The notes beneath the pieces are model-generated. The model saw only the letters and a program-made list of their open reading frames with translations, was not told the origin of the DNA and did no database searches. Positions 5,875 through 5,945 of a stretch of 5,945 nucleotides of DNA are shown one piece after another. The position numbers and the translations under genes were made by a program. The stretch lies in contig JAJYCH010000329.1 of the NCBI GenBank assembly GCA_021778575.1, positions 1-5,945 of the forward strand, written 5' to 3'. The DNA comes from Planctomycetota bacterium. GTDB taxonomy: Bacteria; Planctomycetota; Planctomycetia; Isosphaerales; Isosphaeraceae. Within the stretch, counting starts at the first letter, position 1. Each line of letters opens with the position of its first letter.

Positions 5875-5941
5875 GGGTGGGTCGAGTGCAACGAGCACCA
5901 CCACGCATTGATGGTGGGGCTCGCTTAGGCTCGACCCACCC
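5875..5941. repeat. REP-like palindromic element (paired inverted units)
   Basis: The outer arms GGGTGGGTCGAG (5875-5886) and CTCGACCCACCC (5930-5941) are a perfect 12-bp inverted repeat. Inside, CGAGC-a-CCACCA (5892-5903) pairs with TGGTGG-g-GCTCG (5912-5923) with one mismatch. Each half is also a rough palindrome by itself (GGTGGTGCTCG/CTCGACCCACC and GGTGGGGCTCG/CTCGACCCACC), so this looks like two REP units head to head. GTAGGGTGGGTCGAG-type repeats are, to my knowledge, common between genes in several phyla including planctomycetes. The element may continue past the window edge. Confidence 0.75.
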
Positions 5942-5945
5942 TACA

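Noticed and set aside
5470..5904. 144-codon minus-strand frame across the upstream region of the secreted-protein gene
   Set aside because: It overlaps the signal-peptide region in a different frame, crosses the REP-like repeat and the candidate promoter, and has no recognisable features.
5186..5911. 241-codon plus-strand frame opposite the secreted-protein gene
   Set aside because: It is antisense to a gene with signal peptide, ribosome site and terminator, and its composition is that of a shadow frame.

Overview
The window carries the front part of a respiratory complex I operon (NADH:quinone oxidoreductase, nuo) on the minus strand, preceded upstream by one secreted, low-complexity protein of unknown function. 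Reading along the minus strand from right to left: a REP-like palindromic repeat at the right edge (5875-5941); an approximately 210-base non-coding stretch with a candidate promoter and a leader hairpin; an exported 262-residue hypothetical protein (5662-4874); its intrinsic terminator (4846-4816); a 219-base regulatory stretch with a candidate promoter and two overlapping inverted repeats; then nuoA, nuoB, nuoC, nuoD, nuoE and the first 300 codons of nuoF, which runs off the left edge at position 1.

The six nuo genes are co-directional, with a 10-base overlap (nuoA/nuoB) and gaps of 63, 58, 14 and 88 bases, so they look like one transcription unit. NuoB, C and D form the quinone-reducing connecting module (NuoB holds cluster N2). 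NuoE and NuoF form the NADH-oxidising module (FMN and cluster N1a; N3 would lie in the missing part of NuoF). NuoA is a membrane subunit at the junction of the two arms. The presence of nuoE and nuoF means this is an NADH-using complex I and not a truncated NADH-independent form. nuoG and the large membrane subunits are presumably encoded beyond position 1. All metal-ligand cysteines that fall inside the window are present.

The DNA is GC-rich, with GTG starts for nuoC and nuoF. The secreted protein with its disordered Pro/Ala/Ser/Thr/Arg tail and the GGGTGGGTCGAG-type palindromic repeat suggest a planctomycete, perhaps of the Isosphaera/Singulisphaera group. This is inference from general style; there is no rRNA or other marker to settle it.

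Most of the window is ordinary housekeeping sequence. The least explained parts are the nuoA leader (a perfect TGTGA-N6-TCACA palindrome that overlaps a second, mutually exclusive hairpin), a Pro/Ala-rich insertion in NuoA, changed residues in the FMN/NADH loop of NuoF, and the REP-like element. I found no defence system, CRISPR array, tRNA, rRNA or transposase gene.
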